This document shows positions 4,952 through 12,356 of a stretch of DNA of 17,210 nt, piece by piece. Both the position numbers and the translations under genes were made by a program. The notes beneath the pieces were generated by a model. That model saw only the letters and a program-made list of their open reading frames with translations. It searched no databases and was not told the origin of the DNA. The stretch comes from Candidatus Halarchaeoplasma halalkaliphilum. GTDB lineage: Archaea; Thermoplasmatota; Thermoplasmata; Halarchaeoplasmatales; Halarchaeoplasmataceae. Where the stretch lies: NCBI GenBank assembly GCA_007133925.1, contig SLLU01000074.1:1-17210 (forward strand). The letters are read 5' to 3'. Position 1 is the stretch's first letter. Every line of letters begins with the position of its first letter.

Positions 4952-6000
4952 GCAAGAGACTCAGGGCACAATTCTCTTCGGGAACAATTGGCGCATTTAC
5001 CCGGTCGATTGTGGTTTCGATGAACCTCGCCAGATTCGAGAATATTTTTCATCTCATCCACCTTGGTGAGCAATAATTTCTTCAGTTGGGAATCATAATC
5101 CACAACGAATTCCTTGGACTCGTACTGCACTATACCGTAGGGCGGTGTTTTGCCCGTGCTCTCCTCTAACAGATAACAGTAGGCAGCCAGTTGAAGTAAG
5201 TGAGAAAAAAAAGGACCCTTGGGCACTCTTCCCGTTTTTACTTCCACGGGTATCTGATAACCGACCTTATCTATGATATAGTCCGGTCTTCCCCTAACCC
5301 GAAATATTTGAGAGACCAGCATGGGGGATTCATCCTCCATCTCATCCACGTATTCGATCTTCCCGTCGGCGACGTTGTACTTTTTCCTTTTAGCTTCCGC
5401 TTCGATCTCAAGCGTGAGGGATACCTTCAACCAATAACAAGCTCCCACCAACCATATGAGGGATATGATCTGGGCGATCATGGCTATGTTCTCGTCGGTC
5501 AATGTTAATGAAAATGCAAACACGGTGAGAAGTGTGGCCCCCATGGCCAGAACGAGCATGATCCGTTCTTCCTTGAAATTTTCTTCTTTGATAAGATTAC
5601 GCTCGCTGGCATAAAGGAGAAAGGTTGCGGCAAGGAGCCATATCATAGAGATCACTAGAAACACCTGCTGTTGAAACCCCTCCGGACTCAGGAAAGTCAT
5701 TCCAAACATGGATACTATGGTGGCCGCCACGGCAAGCCAGAGAACAAGATTTTCCACCATGAGGGACCTAGCTTCTTTCATCTTCACCTCCCGTATAGCG
5801 GACCCCATCTTCTCGTGGTCTTTAGTTCCCTGCTTCAACTCCTCGTTGGTCACCTCCTCTTCCTCCAAACTCAGCCACCATGACAGGGGACAGTATCCGT
5901 ATTTTTCTATATCCCCTGCGGATATCCAATCGCTTTCCATTATGGGTTTTATATTGCACTTATTTGTTAAAAGGTTTGTGGAAGGATTCGAATAATTCAC
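4948..6000 (-). CDS. Cas4/RecB-like PD-(D/E)XK nuclease with four inserted membrane helices
   Basis: This resembles Cas4/Dna2-type iron-sulfur nucleases. C37 (YGYCPLSWW) and C336, C339, C345 (CANCSRRELC) can ligate a 4Fe-4S cluster. H62, D240 (RGRPD), E253 and K255 (VEVKTG) and Q270/Y274 (QLAAY) are the RecB-type active-site motifs. Between H62 and D240 lie four membrane helices (about 84-104, 112-131, 146-165, 171-192), so the nuclease halves would meet on the cytoplasmic face. Substrate DNA is inferred from the family. Counting is from the GTG at 6000, which overlaps the UbiA stop; the ATG at 5940 (residue 21), just before the conserved region, is an equally likely start. No CRISPR array or other cas gene is in the window, so a role in CRISPR adaptation is not supported. 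Confidence 0.82.
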   Translation of the reverse strand: MNYSNPSTNLLTNKCNIKPIMESDWISAGDIEKYGYCPLSWWLSLEEEEVTNEELKQGTKDHEKMGSAIREVKMKEARSLMVENLVLWLAVAATIVSMFGMTFLSPEGFQQQVFLVISMIWLLAATFLLYASERNLIKEENFKEERIMLVLAMGATLLTVFAFSLTLTDENIAMIAQIISLIWLVGACYWLKVSLTLEIEAEAKRKKYNVADGKIEYVDEMEDESPMLVSQIFRVRGRPDYIIDKVGYQIPVEVKTGRVPKGPFFSHLLQLAAYCYLLEESTGKTPPYGIVQYESKEFVVDYDSQLKKLLLTKVDEMKNILESGEVHRNHNRPGKCANCSRRELCPESLA

Positions 6001-6893
6001 ATCAGTGAAAGGAGAAGAATGAGGACCATGGGGTATCGAGTGGAGATGAAATAGAGCGGAAGTCTTTTTCCCTTCAACCCGGAAACCCTCTCCGGTTCCT
6101 TTGATAGAGGTATGGTGCCTATGTCAGCACATGTGAAAACAAGAGCTGATAGAAGTAATGCAAATGGTAACAACGAAAGGAGCGATAGGCCCCGGGGCGA
6201 TAGGAATGGTATCACCGTCAGACTGCCAATGATTGTAAATAGGGATGCCAATGTGACCGTAGTCCGGACCCCCAATCGGTGTGCTGCGGTGGATATACCA
6301 CATTTCATATCCACCTCGTAGTCCTCGGCCACGTTGACCAGATTTATCCCCAGGTTGAGCACGGCATACCCTGTAACGAAGAAAATGAAACCGGAAGAAA
6401 GGTCCGGGTCCAGGATCATGTGTCCAGCGAGTATGGGCAGTACATAAACGCCAAGGATCACAGGCAGGGGGCCCACCACCCCTCTCCCTTTAAAGCGAAA
6501 GGGGGGAGCAGAGTAGATGTACGAGAATAGCCAGCCCATAAGTCCCAAAAAGGCCACGGGTAAGTGGCCTGATAAAAGAAAAAAGAGTATGCAGAAGAAT
6601 ATGACCATGTTCTCCAGGACCATTATCTTCTTCATCGTCGGCAACCCGATAAGTTCCACAGATTCGGATAGTTCCCTCTTTTTCAAGGAGTCCACCTCTC
6701 TATCGTGGTAGCAGTTCAGGTTGCAAGCGAAGGAAATGGACGCCAGGAACAGTAGCGCGAAAACGGGCAACTCAATGACCATGAGATCCCCCGGGGAATC
6801 AGCAGCGTAAAGGGGTCCTAGTAGTATAGTTGCCAGGGAGACCATCTGTATCTTCCAGCGGCTTACCTCCAGGAATGCCTTTACTTGCTTCAC
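5997..6893 (-). CDS. UbiA-family prenyltransferase
   Basis: This is an integral membrane enzyme expected to transfer an isoprenyl chain to an aromatic or polyol acceptor. At 298 residues with eight to nine hydrophobic segments it has the family length. The first Asp-rich motif is N60...D64...D68 (NCYHDREVD) and the second is NVAEDYEVD with D191 and D195; these bind Mg-diphosphate. YSAPPFRFKGRG (127-138) is the usual loop motif. Archaeal relatives include digeranylgeranylglyceryl-phosphate synthase and quinone or heme prenyltransferases. The acceptor cannot be told, and HDREVD in place of the common DxxxD context suggests a divergent subgroup. The start is GTG at 6893, 26 nt after a TATA box in the 37-nt gap behind DUF116. 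It is followed directly by the Cas4-like gene. Confidence 0.88.
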   Translation of the reverse strand: MKQVKAFLEVSRWKIQMVSLATILLGPLYAADSPGDLMVIELPVFALLFLASISFACNLNCYHDREVDSLKKRELSESVELIGLPTMKKIMVLENMVIFFCILFFLLSGHLPVAFLGLMGWLFSYIYSAPPFRFKGRGVVGPLPVILGVYVLPILAGHMILDPDLSSGFIFFVTGYAVLNLGINLVNVAEDYEVDMKCGISTAAHRLGVRTTVTLASLFTIIGSLTVIPFLSPRGLSLLSLLPFALLLSALVFTCADIGTIPLSKEPERVSGLKGKRLPLYFISTRYPMVLILLLSLM

Positions 6894-6914
6894 AGGGAAC
6901 CTAAAAACCCGGGT

Positions 6915-6924
6915 GGTTATAAAG
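6915..6924 (-). promoter_or_regulatory. TATA box for the UbiA gene
   Basis: CTTTATAACC on the minus strand is centred about 26 nt before the GTG start at 6893. It indicates a leaderless mRNA that can be made separately from the upstream hypA-DUF116 genes. Confidence 0.6.
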
Positions 6925-6930
6925 TTGAGG

Positions 6931-7479
6931 TCATCTCTGCCTTAATATGGTCTCCACTTCGTAAAGATCCACGGTGGTGTCCTTGCATCCGTCTTTGGAT
7001 AGAGGTATCCCCTGGGGGATGATGTTGAACACAACTACCTGTTCCATGTTTTCAGCCAGTTCCATAAAACATGCCACACCCACTATTGCAGTGGGCTTCA
7101 GCTCCTCCATTATCTTCCGAGCCATGCTGCCGCCGGGGATAACATAAACCCCATTGTAACCCAGTCCGTCCGCCATTTTCTTTATATCCCCTATGGAGCA
7201 CGATCCGCACTCACTGCACAAATACCCGTGATCGGTGAACTCGGCTTTGCATTTGGTAACGTCCCGCATACAGTGGGGCAGCAGTACTATCCTTTCTTCG
7301 AATGGAACCCTGGAAAAGCTGTTCTTGAAGGCTGAATTTTTCAAGAAGATATACACACGATCGTAAACATCCGGATCTATATCCATCCGGTTGAGGAAGG
7401 ATTTTATGGTGCTTCCCCTGGTGAAGTCCATACCAGAGTTCATAGCTTTGGAGATTATCTCTTTCATCTTGAGGTACAT
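6931..7479 (-). CDS. DUF116 cysteine-rich protein
   Basis: The order LLPHC, CSECGSC, VIPGGS, GVACFMEL, QGIPL, DGCKDT matches DUF116, a prokaryotic family of unknown function found in methanogens and anaerobic bacteria. The conserved cysteines C70, C77, C88, C91, C94, C137 and C165 suggest a bound iron-sulfur cluster or zinc and perhaps a redox or corrinoid-linked role; this is inference. At 182 residues it lacks the N-terminal membrane segment present in some homologues. It lies 22 nt after the DRG GTPase gene. ATG 7479 is used; the ATG four codons later (7467) is possible and would fit a weak AT-rich element at about 7493-7501. It is probably cotranscribed with hypA, hypD and the GTPase. Confidence 0.82.
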   Translation of the reverse strand: MYLKMKEIISKAMNSGMDFTRGSTIKSFLNRMDIDPDVYDRVYIFLKNSAFKNSFSRVPFEERIVLLPHCMRDVTKCKAEFTDHGYLCSECGSCSIGDIKKMADGLGYNGVYVIPGGSMARKIMEELKPTAIVGVACFMELAENMEQVVVFNIIPQGIPLSKDGCKDTTVDLYEVETILRQR

Positions 7480-7501
7480 GTAAAATACATAGGATTTAAA
7501 A

Positions 7502-8626
7502 TTATCCCAGGATTATCCGCACGGTATCCCCCTCTTCGAGCACGTGGTCCGGCCCCACCCTCTGCTTGGGGAATTTGGCAGTGGGTCCCCATATCCTGGC
7601 ATAGCTAAAGTTATCGACAAAATCGCTGTGAAGCTTTCGGCACACGTCCTCCACCGTGGCCCCTCTCTTGATTATGATGGGTTCGTCATCACCTTTTTCG
7701 CCCTGGGGTTTAAGATAAACTCTTATGAGGTCCAGGGCCTGGAACATACTTTCTTTTAATTCTTCCAGTCCCTTGCGCTCTCCGGCGGAGATGAACACTG
7801 GATCCCACTCTGAAAGGTCCCCCTCTATCTTTTTCCTTTTTTTATCGTCTGTGGTATCCATCTTGTTGACCACGGCGATGGCCGGTATGTAAACCCTGTT
7901 CCCGCTGAGATGATCGATCAGTTCGTCTATGGTGATCTCCGTACGGATTATGATGGTGGCATTGATGTAACCGTATTCCCTCATGACGGACTTGATGGTC
8001 TCGGGTTCCAGGGCACCCAGATCCACGGTGCTAGCCACATCTATCCCACCCCGATCCCTCTTTTTTATCACGATCTCCGGTGGTTTCTTGTTCAATCTCA
8101 CTCCCATCTGTTCCAGTTCCGATGCGATCTCACGTATCTCCAGTCTATCAACATCGGCCATGAGGACCAGGAGGTCCATGACCCTTGCCACGGACAGAAC
8201 CTCTTTGCCTCTGCCTTTGCCCACTGCGGCACCCTGGACCAGACCCGGGAGGTCCAGTATCTGTAACACCGCTTCTTTGTATCTCATCATTCCCGGTATG
8301 ACATCAAGGGTTGTGAAATGGTAATCCGCCACCTCGCTTTTGGCGTTTGTGAGGGCATTGAGGAGTGTGCTCTTCCCAACACTGGGATAGCCTATGAGAC
8401 CGATTGTGGCATCACCGTCCTTCTTTATGGCATAACCTCCGGATGTGGAGGTTCCTTTTCCCTGTTTTAACTGCTTTTCTTTGAGTCGTGACAACTTTGC
8501 CTTCAATTTACCTATGTGGTGTTGGGTGGCTTTGTTGTAGGGAGTATCGCGAATTTCCTCCTCTATGGATTCTATCTCTTCTTTTATATCCGGGGTCATG
8601 CTTTCCAGCCAATCCTGTGTATGCAC
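7502..8626 (-). CDS. DRG/Rbg-type GTPase with TGS domain
   Basis: This is a translation-associated GTPase of the Obg superfamily, DRG branch, which is universal in Archaea and eukaryotes. The helical N-terminus (NKATQHHIGKLKAKLSRL, 31-48) is diagnostic. The G motifs are G1 GYPSVGKST (79-87), G3 DLPG (125-128), G4 NKMD (254-257) and G5 SAG (280-282). A lysine/arginine-rich S5D2-like insertion lies between G3 and G4, and a TGS domain fills about 300-373. DRG proteins bind ribosomes and promote elongation. The length of 374 is normal. The start is GTG at 8626, 8 nt after the hypD stop; the ATG at 8599 (MTPDIKEEI) also fits the family N-terminus. Linkage to hypA-hypD looks operonic but has no obvious functional logic. 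Confidence 0.93.
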   Translation of the reverse strand: MHTQDWLESMTPDIKEEIESIEEEIRDTPYNKATQHHIGKLKAKLSRLKEKQLKQGKGTSTSGGYAIKKDGDATIGLIGYPSVGKSTLLNALTNAKSEVADYHFTTLDVIPGMMRYKEAVLQILDLPGLVQGAAVGKGRGKEVLSVARVMDLLVLMADVDRLEIREIASELEQMGVRLNKKPPEIVIKKRDRGGIDVASTVDLGALEPETIKSVMREYGYINATIIIRTEITIDELIDHLSGNRVYIPAIAVVNKMDTTDDKKRKKIEGDLSEWDPVFISAGERKGLEELKESMFQALDLIRVYLKPQGEKGDDEPIIIKRGATVEDVCRKLHSDFVDNFSYARIWGPTAKFPKQRVGPDHVLEEGDTVRIILG

Positions 8627-8634
8627 ATAAAAAT

Positions 8635-9723
8635 CTATCGGCCTGAGTATCTGAAGGCGATGTTGCAGCTCCCCTCCCTACTCACCATGCAGGGCCCCAC
8701 AGGGTCTCCGGGTGTGCATCCCTTACCGAAGAGGAGACATTCCCTGGGTTCCGTTATACCCCTGAGTACCTCACCGCACAGGCAATCATCTCTTTCCCGG
8801 TATGCCCTTGTTCTGACCTCTTCAAGAAGATGGGAGAACTCCATACGGGCGTCATGCCGGGCGTATTCATCTCGAAGCTCAAGACCGGAGTCCGGTATGA
8901 CAGGAAACCCTCTCCAGTCCGTATCGACCCTTCGGAACACCTGTTCTACCAACCTTTGTGCTTCCGGGTTCCCCTCAGTCTTCACCACCCTATCGTACTC
9001 GTTCTCCACCTCCGCACGTCCTTCCTTGACTTGTTTTACCAGCATGTGGACCGCCATGAGTACGTCCAGGGGCTCGAATCCGGCTATCACCTGGGGGATG
9101 CCGTGTTCCCTAGATATGAATTCGTAGGGGCGGGTTCCGATAATAGTGCTCACATGTCCCGGTTCGATGAGACCGTGGAGGTCAAGTTCTCCCATGTTGA
9201 TTATGGCCTCCAGGGCGGGAGGGATGACCCTGTTGCAGCACAGAACAAAGAAGTTATCCGGTGCCCCCCTTGCCAGCACAGAGGCTGTCGAAGGCGTAGT
9301 GGTCTCAAAGCCTATGGACATGAAGACCACTGGCTTGTCTGTATCTTCGGCCATTTCCACAGCATCGTCTATACCGTAAACCACCCTCACGTCTCCCCCT
9401 TCCTCCTTGGCGTGCATGAGGGATCTCTTCTCCCCGGGTACCTTGATCATGTCTCCGAAGACAGTCATGGTGATACCGTTTTCGGCCAGAGTGATGATCT
9501 CCTGGACCTCCCTGGGAGTGGTAACGCAAACTGGGCATCCGGGACCCTGTATTATCCGTATCCCCGATTCCTTTAGCATGTCCTCAAGTCCGAACCTCAC
9601 AAGGGTGTCCTGATGGGTTCCGCAGACGTGCATTATCTTGAGGTCCACATCCGCCTCCTGTATCTTGTCTATCAAAGTTTCTGCCATCTTCTTGTCTCTC
9701 AACCTGAATTGATCCAAATCCAT
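8635..9723 (-). CDS. hypD: [NiFe] hydrogenase maturation protein HypD
   Basis: HypD is the iron-sulfur scaffold that, with HypC and HypE, assembles the Fe(CN)2CO group of [NiFe] hydrogenases. The key motifs are present (numbered from the ATG at 9729): MHVCGTHQ with C36, GPGCPVC with C65 and C68, FGDMIKVPG, and GFETTTP. A C-terminal cysteine set (CLCGEV, ECLLFGKGC, GPCMV, SCNI) fits the 4Fe-4S site. Length matches the family. The frame opens with ATG at 9729 overlapping the hypA stop, but the ribosome site GGAGG is only 1 nt from that ATG and 7 nt from the ATG two codons later. I therefore use 9723. Partners hypC, hypE, hypF and hypB are not in the window. Confidence 0.95.
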   Translation of the reverse strand: MDLDQFRLRDKKMAETLIDKIQEADVDLKIMHVCGTHQDTLVRFGLEDMLKESGIRIIQGPGCPVCVTTPREVQEIITLAENGITMTVFGDMIKVPGEKRSLMHAKEEGGDVRVVYGIDDAVEMAEDTDKPVVFMSIGFETTTPSTASVLARGAPDNFFVLCCNRVIPPALEAIINMGELDLHGLIEPGHVSTIIGTRPYEFISREHGIPQVIAGFEPLDVLMAVHMLVKQVKEGRAEVENEYDRVVKTEGNPEAQRLVEQVFRRVDTDWRGFPVIPDSGLELRDEYARHDARMEFSHLLEEVRTRAYRERDDCLCGEVLRGITEPRECLLFGKGCTPGDPVGPCMVSREGSCNIAFRYSGR

Positions 9724-9725
9724 TT

Positions 9726-10103
9726 TCATTCCTCCTTCAGGGCCGTAACCCCAACTATCTTTGTCTCCTTACCCTTGAGCAATACCGGTCTCTCGCCACA
9801 CTTGGGGCAGGAGATGATGGGTATATTGTAATGAAACCCCGGGTCCTCAACGTACTCTACGGGTCCCTTATATCCGCATGCCTCACAGCCCACCTCGGGA
9901 CACACGAATGTCATCTTCAATTGGGAACCCTCCAGAGAAGTCCCCTTTATGATGACCTGGTAGGCGAATTCCAACTGTTCACGTCCCAGGAACGTGAGTT
10001 CGCCGATCTCCAGGTGTACCTCTGTAACCCTGTCCACATCGTGCAGTTTCAGTTCTTCTTCCAGGGCCGCCACCAGCTGTTTCATCACCGAGTACTCATG
10101 CAT
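9726..10103 (-). CDS. hypA: Hydrogenase nickel-incorporation protein HypA
   Basis: HypA is the nickel chaperone for [NiFe] hydrogenase maturation. The N-terminal MHEYS provides the nickel ligand His2. Two CxxC pairs, C73/C76 (CEAC) and C99/C102 (CPKC), form the structural zinc site. At 125 residues the protein is slightly longer than the bacterial form, as in archaeal versions with extra sequence before the second pair. ATG 10103 lies 27 nt from a TATA box at 10126-10133, so it is likely leaderless and first in the hypA-hypD-DRG-DUF116 operon. The genes are coupled: the hypA stop overlaps the first ATG of hypD. The gene diverges from the Mbh-type antiporter operon. Confidence 0.94.
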   Translation of the reverse strand: MHEYSVMKQLVAALEEELKLHDVDRVTEVHLEIGELTFLGREQLEFAYQVIIKGTSLEGSQLKMTFVCPEVGCEACGYKGPVEYVEDPGFHYNIPIISCPKCGERPVLLKGKETKIVGVTALKEE

Positions 10104-10125
10104 TTGCGTTCCGTTAGGGTAAGGG

Positions 10126-10133
10126 GGTATAAC
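10126..10133 (-). promoter_or_regulatory. TATA box for the hypA operon
   Basis: GTTATACC on the minus strand, preceded by AAAGGAT, is centred about 27 nt before the hypA ATG. It sits about 40 nt from the divergent TATA box of the antiporter operon, so one regulator could affect both. Confidence 0.55.
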
Positions 10134-10167
10134 ATCCTTTCGATTTCACTTGGCGCACGAACGAAAC

Positions 10168-10176
10168 CTTCATAAA
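10168..10176 (+). promoter_or_regulatory. TATA box for the antiporter operon
   Basis: The element TTCATAAAC, preceded by the BRE-like CGAAACC, is centred about 29 nt before the ATG at 10201. It therefore points to the 34-codon ORF, not to mnhE, as the first translated frame of the operon. Confidence 0.5.
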
Positions 10177-10200
10177 CCATCAATACTCTGGGTTTCCGGA

Positions 10201-10305
10201 ATGAGAGACTGGAAAGGTTCCTTGGAAGAAGGTGTAGTACAAGGAGAATCGCGAGATATGATATATGAACCCGCAGTTAATTTAAAGGACATACCCACGG
10301 GGTAG
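10201..10305 (+). CDS. Leaderless 34-residue ORF at the head of the antiporter operon
   Basis: ATG at 10201 opens a 34-codon frame ending in TAG at 10303-10305, only 6 nt before the mnhE ATG. The predicted product begins MRDWKGSLEEGVVQGESRD and ends in NLKDIPTG. It is acidic and soluble, with no membrane helix or recognisable motif. Support is positional: the ATG lies at leaderless distance from the TATA box, the frame fills the space between promoter and mnhE, and its stop is tightly spaced to the next start. It could be a small subunit, a regulatory leader peptide or a chance frame. It is too short to judge by composition. Confidence 0.5.
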   Translation: MRDWKGSLEEGVVQGESRDMIYEPAVNLKDIPTG

Positions 10306-10311
10306 CATCAC

Positions 10312-10917
10312 ATGAGCCGTATGTCCTTTTACCTCAAAGAGCGACTCCTTGACATAGAACACAGATATTCAATAGAGGCTCATGAGAGCAAGATTCTTCC
10401 GCCCAGGGAAAAGAAGATCATAACATGGTTGATCTCCATGACCTTCTGGTTGGTTATAACAGGCAACATTCACTGGCAGAACCTTTTACTGGGTAGCATG
10501 GTATCCATAGTTGTCTCGTTATTCCTCTACGAGAACCTCACCGACGACATACGATTCAAGGGGAACACGGGGGCTCGTTTGCTGAGTTTGTTTTTCATTG
10601 AGATACCCCAGTATCTCTTCATAATGGTCTTCCAACTGCTGGAGAGCAATGTGAAGGTTGCCAAGCACGCCATACTGATGGATATCAACCCGGGCATAGT
10701 GAAGGTAAGGAGCAACCTGCGTTCGGACACGGGAACCACCATACTGGCCAATTCCATCACGCTCACACCGGGTACCCTCACCCTAGATGTGGACCAGAAG
10801 CTTGACAGAACTTATTTCTACGTTCACTGGATAGATGTGACCACCCTGAATATGGAAAAGGCCGGAGACGAGATAAAAGGAGATGTGGAAAGATGGTTGG
10901 AGAAGATCTTCTGGTGA
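10312..10917 (+). CDS. mbhA: Antiporter subunit MnhE/MbhA
   Basis: This is the MnhE-type subunit of Mrp sodium/proton antiporters, equivalent to MbhA of archaeal membrane-bound hydrogenase. The family core includes two to three membrane helices and the signature LANSITLTPGTLTLDV followed by FYVHWID near residues 144-173. About 40 mostly charged residues precede the first helix (WLISMTFWLVITG), a longer N-terminus than in typical MnhE. ATG 10312 is used; the ATG three codons later is possible. The end overlaps mnhF by 4 or 25 nt depending on the mnhF start. MnhE supports assembly and function of the antiporter complex. Confidence 0.88.
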   Translation: MSRMSFYLKERLLDIEHRYSIEAHESKILPPREKKIITWLISMTFWLVITGNIHWQNLLLGSMVSIVVSLFLYENLTDDIRFKGNTGARLLSLFFIEIPQYLFIMVFQLLESNVKVAKHAILMDINPGIVKVRSNLRSDTGTTILANSITLTPGTLTLDVDQKLDRTYFYVHWIDVTTLNMEKAGDEIKGDVERWLEKIFW

Positions 10918-11174
10918 ACCCGTTCTTCTGGACCATAGCGGTCCTGCTCATAACCAGTTTCATCCTTTTCTACAGGGTCATAGCGGGACCTACACAGCCG
11001 GACAGGATCGTGGGTTTCAACACCATATCCACAAAGATAGTAGTGGTCATAGCCTTACTCTCCATACTCTACGATGAGTATTACATGGTCGATCTGGCCC
11101 TGGTACTGCTGCTGGTGAATGCGGTGGGAGGTCTGATACTGGCTAAACACTTCGAAATGGGGGCCGCCAAATGA
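10893..11174 (+). CDS. mbhB: Antiporter subunit MnhF/MbhB
   Basis: This small three-helix membrane subunit (93 residues) has the MnhF signature FYRVIAGPTQPDRIVGFNTISTK-like at about residues 26-48, here broken by normal substitutions, followed by two more hydrophobic helices. The frame starts at ATG 10893 inside the end of mnhE. A GTG at 10914 that overlaps the mnhE stop as GTGA is the other plausible start and would begin directly before the conserved NPFFW. The subunit belongs to the ion-translocating Mrp/Mbh complex. The end overlaps the mnhG start in an ATGA arrangement. Confidence 0.87.
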   Translation: MVGEDLLVNPFFWTIAVLLITSFILFYRVIAGPTQPDRIVGFNTISTKIVVVIALLSILYDEYYMVDLALVLLLVNAVGGLILAKHFEMGAAK

Positions 11175-11485
11175 TAGAATACCTACTCCTTTTGATGGGG
11201 ACCTTGATAATGATCTTCGGAGCCCTGGGTGTGCTGAGGTTCCCGGATGTGTATACCAGACTACACGCCGCTACCAAATGCGACACAGGTGGGGCAATGA
11301 GCATACTCATCGCAGCGGCCCTCCTCATACCGGCTCCGTGGTCAGTTAAGTTCAAACTCCTTGTCCTCATGTTTCTCATAGGCCTGATAAACCCCATGAT
11401 CTCTCATGCCATAGCCCGGGGTGCGTACAAGAGCGGGATCAAACCAAAAGTGATGGTGGATATGTATGCTAGAGATAATAAATGA
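11171..11485 (+). CDS. mbhC: Antiporter subunit MnhG/MbhC
   Basis: This 104-residue membrane subunit has three helices. The MnhG hallmark GALGVLRFPDVYTRLHAATKCDTGG (here residues 17-41) is complete, followed by helices near 43-55 and 61-78. The soluble tail (AYKSGIKPKVMVDM) is typical of archaeal MnhG. The start overlaps the mnhF stop (ATGA), and the 3' end overlaps the next gene by 20 nt, so the genes are coupled. It takes part in Na+/H+ exchange by the assembled complex. Confidence 0.92.
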   Translation: MIEYLLLLMGTLIMIFGALGVLRFPDVYTRLHAATKCDTGGAMSILIAAALLIPAPWSVKFKLLVLMFLIGLINPMISHAIARGAYKSGIKPKVMVDMYARDNK

Positions 11486-11696
11486 GATAGTTTTGATCTC
11501 CATGATACTGCTTGCCTTCCTGGTGATAGAGGAAAAGGTAATGATCAGTGCGGTGATCAAGTATGCCCTAATGGGACTCATGCTTGTGTTTGCTCTTTTT
11601 TATCTCAAAGCCCCTGATGTGGCACTCTCCGCCATAGTGGTGGGTGCCCTGGTGATAGGGCTATTTGTTTATACCATCGAGGAGGTGTCTTCTTGA
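11466..11696 (+). CDS. mbhD: Antiporter subunit MbhD (DUF4040)
   Basis: This 76-residue protein is the DUF4040 (MbhD) unit that in bacterial Mrp is fused to the C-terminus of MnhA or the N-terminus of MnhB. Here it stands alone, as in archaeal Mbh. Three helices are visible, and the signature KAPDVALSAIVVGALVIGLFVY spans residues 48-69. Its end carries GGAGGTG (11681-11687), which serves as the ribosome site for the next gene, and its TGA overlaps that gene's TTG start. Confidence 0.87.
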   Translation: MLEIINEIVLISMILLAFLVIEEKVMISAVIKYALMGLMLVFALFYLKAPDVALSAIVVGALVIGLFVYTIEEVSS

Positions 11697-11956
11697 AGCG
11701 TGTACTGGCCCTTATCCTTCTGATAATCCTCGGGGGCATGCTGCTTCAGATAGATCACGGAAGGGAATACGGAGGGAGCTACGATCACTACGTTCAGAAC
11801 TGGGAGGAGACGAACATACCCAATCTGGTGACGGCCGTCCTTGTGGACTGGAGGGCCTACGACACCCTGGGTGAGGCCACCATACTTTTCACCTCTGCCT
11901 TGGGATTCTACCTGATACTTGGAGGTGATGACGATAAAAATGTCAAAGGTGGTTAG
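11693..11956 (+). CDS. mbhE: Antiporter subunit MbhE
   Basis: The central motif NLVTAVLVDWRAYDTLGEATILF (about residues 43-65) is the hallmark of the MbhE subunit, corresponding to the C-terminal part of bacterial MnhA or the N-terminal part of fused MnhB. One N-terminal and one following helix flank an exposed acidic segment. The start is TTG at 11693, overlapping the mbhD stop as TTGA. A full GGAGGTG ribosome site 5 nt upstream makes this unusual start convincing. The length of 87 residues is normal. The 3' end contains GGAGGTGAT for the next gene. Confidence 0.88.
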   Translation: MKRVLALILLIILGGMLLQIDHGREYGGSYDHYVQNWEETNIPNLVTAVLVDWRAYDTLGEATILFTSALGFYLILGGDDDKNVKGG

Positions 11957-12356
11957 AAAAAGCGCATCATTGATATCTCCTTTCCTGGTGATATACGGCA
12001 TGTATCTCGTGATCTACGGACACCTCAGCCCAGGCGGTGGATTTCAGGGAGGTGTGGTACTCTCTGTGTCAGTTATAATGATGATAACCGCCCATGGCTA
12101 TGTACTGGTCAGGGATACATTCAGGGTTGATTTCGTCAAGCTGGTGGAGGGTTCAGCGTCACTTTTCATTTTCGTTCTTGCATGCATGGGCATCCTCTTC
12201 GGTTCATTCCTTCACAATTTCCTTCAGGGAGGTTCTTTCGGAACTCTTTTCAGCGGTGGAAACACGGTTCTCCTGAACATCGCCATCGGTTTGAAGGTGG
12301 GTACTGCATTCATAATCATGTTCTACGTAATGCTGAGGTGGACAGAAAGTGATTGA
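11940..12356 (+). CDS. mbhF: Antiporter subunit MnhB/MbhF
   Basis: MnhB domain protein with four membrane helices. The motif YGHLSPGGGFQGGV (about residues 26-39 from the chosen start) is the family signature, and the last helix ends in LRWTESD. The open frame begins at a TTG at 11919. The ribosome site GGAGGTGAT occupies 11921-11929, so only the ATG at 11940 has workable spacing; I chose it, giving 138 residues. It overlaps mbhE by 17 nt and mnhC by 8 nt. Part of the Na+/H+ translocating module. Confidence 0.88.
   Translation: MSKVVRKSASLISPFLVIYGMYLVIYGHLSPGGGFQGGVVLSVSVIMMITAHGYVLVRDTFRVDFVKLVEGSASLFIFVLACMGILFGSFLHNFLQGGSFGTLFSGGNTVLLNIAIGLKVGTAFIIMFYVMLRWTESD

Noticed and set aside
4948..6000. 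cas4 of a CRISPR-Cas system
   Set aside because: The motifs are Cas4-like, but four membrane helices are inserted and no array or other cas gene lies within the window, so I call it only a Cas4/RecB-like nuclease.
8830..9576. 248-residue plus-strand open frame
   Set aside because: It is the antisense shadow of hypD, whose motifs are complete; the shadow translation shows no family motif and no promoter or ribosome site.
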